Part shown: piece by piece, positions 14,310 through 16,640 of the stretch | How the letters are laid out: every line of letters begins with the position of its first letter | Position numbering within the stretch: the first letter of the stretch is position 1 | Assembly (NCBI GenBank): GCA_044344145.1 | Contig: JBIJDM010000035.1 | Coordinates: 1-16,640 of the forward strand | Source of the DNA: JBAXGE01 sp044344145 | Lineage (GTDB): Bacteria; Planctomycetota; Phycisphaerae; WQYP01 | DNA: 16,640 bases | Reading direction: 5' to 3' | Position numbers and translations under genes: made by a program | The notes under the pieces: generated by a model | Databases searched by the model: none | What the model saw: only the letters and a program-made list of their open reading frames with translations | Told to the model about the DNA's origin: nothing

Positions 14310-16640
14310 TCACGCACCCCGCGCAACGCCAAGGGTAGAACCAACAGTGTGGGCGTGAGAATGGCCATCACCACCAGCCAGGTATATTGGCTGTACCACG
14401 CCGAAAAATCATACACTACGGGCGTAACGCTCAGGAGCGAGAGGACAAAACCGCCGATGACCACGGAGGTGAGGCCGAAGCGTTTCATGACGACCAATGC
14501 CGTCACGCCCAGTGCTACCCCATATAGCCAAAGCGGCCACTCGGCCAAAGTCCAAGGCGAATATAACAACACCACCAATCCCACAAACACGCCTTGCGCC
14601 ACCCAGCGTCTGGGGATGAGTTTGCGGAAGATCACCATAATCAGCAGCACGACGAAGCCCGAATAAATGCTGTTAATCAGCGCAGCGGGGAGTAGTTGCA
14701 GCCCCAACCGGGAACTGATCGCCGCGGCAAAGCTGTCCGCCTGGCTGGTCACCGGTATCCCGGTAAGATATTTCACCAACCACTGTCCCAGACCGTAGAT
14801 CAGCGCGGTAACCAAGCCCGCTGAAATCCCCACCAGCACGCCCCCGGCCACCATGGGATGACTGGGATTGCCGTTGAGCAGGTTGTTCCAGGAAATCATC
14901 GCCTGCGGCCAATTCCGGCGGATAAATGGTTCCAAGGCCAGATAATAGACCAGCACCAAAGTGGCAATCAGGAGCGAGAGGGATATCCCATTGACCACGC
15001 GCAGGAATTGCGGAATGGCTTCGGCGGTATGGTGGGCTTCGACGGCCCAGACGATCAGATGGAGTACAAAGCACAGCCCCGCCAGCTTGAGGGCATTGGT
15101 CAGATCCACCGTGCGTTGCAGCACATTACGCCAGGTCAGGCCCACCCCCACACCAACCACGGAGACAAACAAAAGGAGTCGGAACCAGATATTATTCTTG
15201 GCCGTGTGGGGATATTCATCTTCTTCCCAGACTTGATTGGTTTTTTGCCATGGTTCCAGCACGGTAAACCACACCGGCACCCCGCCCACGGTGGCACTGA
15301 CGACTTCAACCCGTTCGCCAGTGCCGCGCAGGACACTGTTCCAGGCTTGGATTTGATCGGCATAAAGCGGCGGCCGGCGGTCGGTGGTCTTGGGCACGCT
15401 GCGCACCAAATCCAAATCCGCGGCATCGAACAAGGCCGCGAGATATTTGTAATCCGGCGCGGTGGTGGGCACGGGCAGCACCTGGCTGGCCGGGGCGGCG
15501 ATATATTTTTGCAGACGGCCGGTGGGCGTCAGCACCACGGTGGCCATGCCCGGATGGAGCAACGAGGGATCATTGGGGGTGACTTGTCCACCCAAGCCAC
15601 GCGGGCTCAGGGGTTGCGTTGCCTGACGATACCAGAAACGCATCAGGCCGGGTTGCTTATTGTGGGTATCCCGCTGGGCCTGCACGCCCAGTGTCTGGGC
15701 ATATTCCGCACCCCGCCAGGACCAATAAAAACGATAGGCTTCGTCGTAATTTGTTTCGTTGCAGCCGGCAGCCTGCAACATCTGCCGGGCACGATCCGCC
15801 AGCACTTCCGCCGAGAGGGGAATCTGCTCGGGGCTGACGAGTTGGGCCGCACCTTTGACCCAGACCAGCGCCGCCAGACTGACCAGAATCAGAATCAGGC
15901 TGGCCCACACACTGCGCCGGGATAAGCCGGTATGATGGCCGGCGGCGGCGACCAGTTCGGGGGTGGGCATCTGCCCGGCACTGATGGCCATCTGCAGGGC
16001 ATCGCCGCCGGACAGCGCCGCCAGCACCACTTTCGCCGATGCGGGTCGGCGGGCGGGGTCCTTTTCCAGACATTGCATGATGATGCCGTCCACGATGGGG
16101 TCCAGCGGTTCGGGCATGATCTCGCCGATGGGGACCGGCGGATGACTTTCATGCAGCTTGGCAAAGCCGTCGCGGGTATCGCTTTGGAAGGTGGCCTTGC
16201 CGGAGAGTAACTCGTACAACACCAAACCCAGCGCGTACAAATCGCTGCGTACGGTGACATCCTTGCCGCGGGTTTGTTCCGGGGCCATATACGCGGGGGT
16301 CCCCGCTTTGGCCGCCCGGCCGGAAACTCGTTCCCCTAAGGCAGCAAGTCCAAAATCAGCCAGATGGGCCTGACCGCTGTGATCCACCAGAATGTTGGCC
16401 GGTTTCAAATCACGGTGCAGCATGCCCTGCTCATGCACGCTGGCCAGACCGGCCGTAATCTGCCGGGCCAGCAGCATGGCGCGATCCATGGGGAACCGCC
16501 CCACCTTTTTGAGCAGACTCGCCAGATCATCCCCATCCACATATTCCATGCTGATAAATGACTGCCCCATATGTTCGCCCAGGTCAAAGACGCGGCACAC
16601 GTTGGGGTGTGTCACCTGCCGGGCCAGACGTAATTCATCA
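14306..16640 (-). CDS. Membrane Ser/Thr protein kinase with polytopic C-terminus, N-terminus outside the window
   Basis: The frame is open to the right edge, so at least 778 residues are seen and the true start lies beyond it. The first residues DELRLARQVTHPNVCRVFDL fall in the alpha-C/beta-4 region; the P-loop and catalytic-pair Lys are outside. The catalytic loop HRDLKPANI is at about 16417-16391, DFG at 16357-16349, and GTPAYMAPE and SDLYALG follow. After the kinase comes ALSGGDALQMAISAGQMPTPELVAAAG, then a membrane segment (15910-15857), about 240 residues that should lie outside the cytoplasm, and about nine membrane segments to the end. This Hanks-type layout is one I recall from Acidobacteriota and Planctomycetota. 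All visible catalytic residues are intact. The kinase probably signals an envelope or membrane state. The smaller ATG/GTG-initiated frame from 16615 is not the real start. Confidence 0.88.
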   Translation of the reverse strand, partial: DELRLARQVTHPNVCRVFDLGEHMGQSFISMEYVDGDDLASLLKKVGRFPMDRAMLLARQITAGLASVHEQGMLHRDLKPANILVDHSGQAHLADFGLAALGERVSGRAAKAGTPAYMAPEQTRGKDVTVRSDLYALGLVLYELLSGKATFQSDTRDGFAKLHESHPPVPIGEIMPEPLDPIVDGIIMQCLEKDPARRPASAKVVLAALSGGDALQMAISAGQMPTPELVAAAGHHTGLSRRSVWASLILILVSLAALVWVKGAAQLVSPEQIPLSAEVLADRARQMLQAAGCNETNYDEAYRFYWSWRGAEYAQTLGVQAQRDTHNKQPGLMRFWYRQATQPLSPRGLGGQVTPNDPSLLHPGMATVVLTPTGRLQKYIAAPASQVLPVPTTAPDYKYLAALFDAADLDLVRSVPKTTDRRPPLYADQIQAWNSVLRGTGERVEVVSATVGGVPVWFTVLEPWQKTNQVWEEDEYPHTAKNNIWFRLLLFVSVVGVGVGLTWRNVLQRTVDLTNALKLAGLCFVLHLIVWAVEAHHTAEAIPQFLRVVNGISLSLLIATLVLVYYLALEPFIRRNWPQAMISWNNLLNGNPSHPMVAGGVLVGISAGLVTALIYGLGQWLVKYLTGIPVTSQADSFAAAISSRLGLQLLPAALINSIYSGFVVLLIMVIFRKLIPRRWVAQGVFVGLVVLLYSPWTLAEWPLWLYGVALGVTALVVMKRFGLTSVVIGGFVLSLLSVTPVVYDFSAWYSQYTWLVVMAILTPTLLVLPLALRGVRD

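Noticed and set aside
14858..15925. A 355-codon open frame on the plus strand inside the kinase gene
   Set aside because: It lies antisense to a clear kinase gene, has no ribosome-binding site and its Gly/Gln/His-rich translation matches no family I know; long antisense frames are common in GC-rich DNA.

Overview
The window looks like a piece of a bacterial chromosome from the Planctomycetota, most likely the class Phycisphaerae. This is an inference from three things: secreted proteins carrying Thr/Ser-Gln-Pro repeats, a large membrane-bound Ser/Thr kinase of a type common in Planctomycetota and Acidobacteriota, and AsmA-like proteins that imply a Gram-negative envelope. The DNA is GC-rich, and almost everything can be assigned to a gene.

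Left part (1-3140, all minus strand). This is a translation and housekeeping block, in transcription order: a small MORN-like lipoprotein, a roughly 270-bp intergenic region, tsf (EF-Ts), a strong intrinsic terminator, pyrH (UMP kinase), frr (ribosome recycling factor) and the 5' end of nth (endonuclease III). rpsB, which usually precedes tsf, is not there. The intergenic region upstream of tsf instead holds a perfect 20-bp palindrome. Its core matches the chromosomal partition site parS, which suggests the window lies in the origin-proximal part of the chromosome.

Middle part (3141-4990). accD (acetyl-CoA carboxylase carboxyltransferase beta subunit) is on the plus strand. A tRNA-Arg(UCU) gene on the minus strand and rnpB (RNase P RNA) on the plus strand are transcribed divergently from a 100-bp spacer. 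The rnpB product has a 13-bp P1 helix that also forms the terminator, a very small P3 and an enlarged P15-P17 region.

Right-centre part (4990-11505, minus strand). This is one apparent operon: a secreted SQP/TQP-repeat protein, a GT39-type membrane glycosyltransferase, a 1215-residue AsmA/YhdP-like envelope protein and a methylthioadenosine phosphorylase. The first three genes are tightly packed (5-bp gap, then a 4-bp ATGA overlap). It is divergent from a plus-strand operon (11593-14309) that encodes a secreted HEAT-like/TQP-tail protein, a low-molecular-weight phosphatase-like protein and an EamA-type transporter. Both divergent first genes lack a Shine-Dalgarno sequence and have a -10 box placed so that transcription would begin at the start codon, so both mRNAs may be leaderless.

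Right edge (14306-16640, minus strand). A Ser/Thr kinase with a large polytopic membrane C-terminus converges on the transporter gene, and the two stop codons overlap. Its N-terminus (P-loop and VAVK lysine) lies outside the window.

I found no CRISPR array, insertion sequence, prophage or obvious defence system. The most notable non-coding signals are the parS site with its overlapping palindromes, the unusual RNase P RNA and the leaderless divergent pair.
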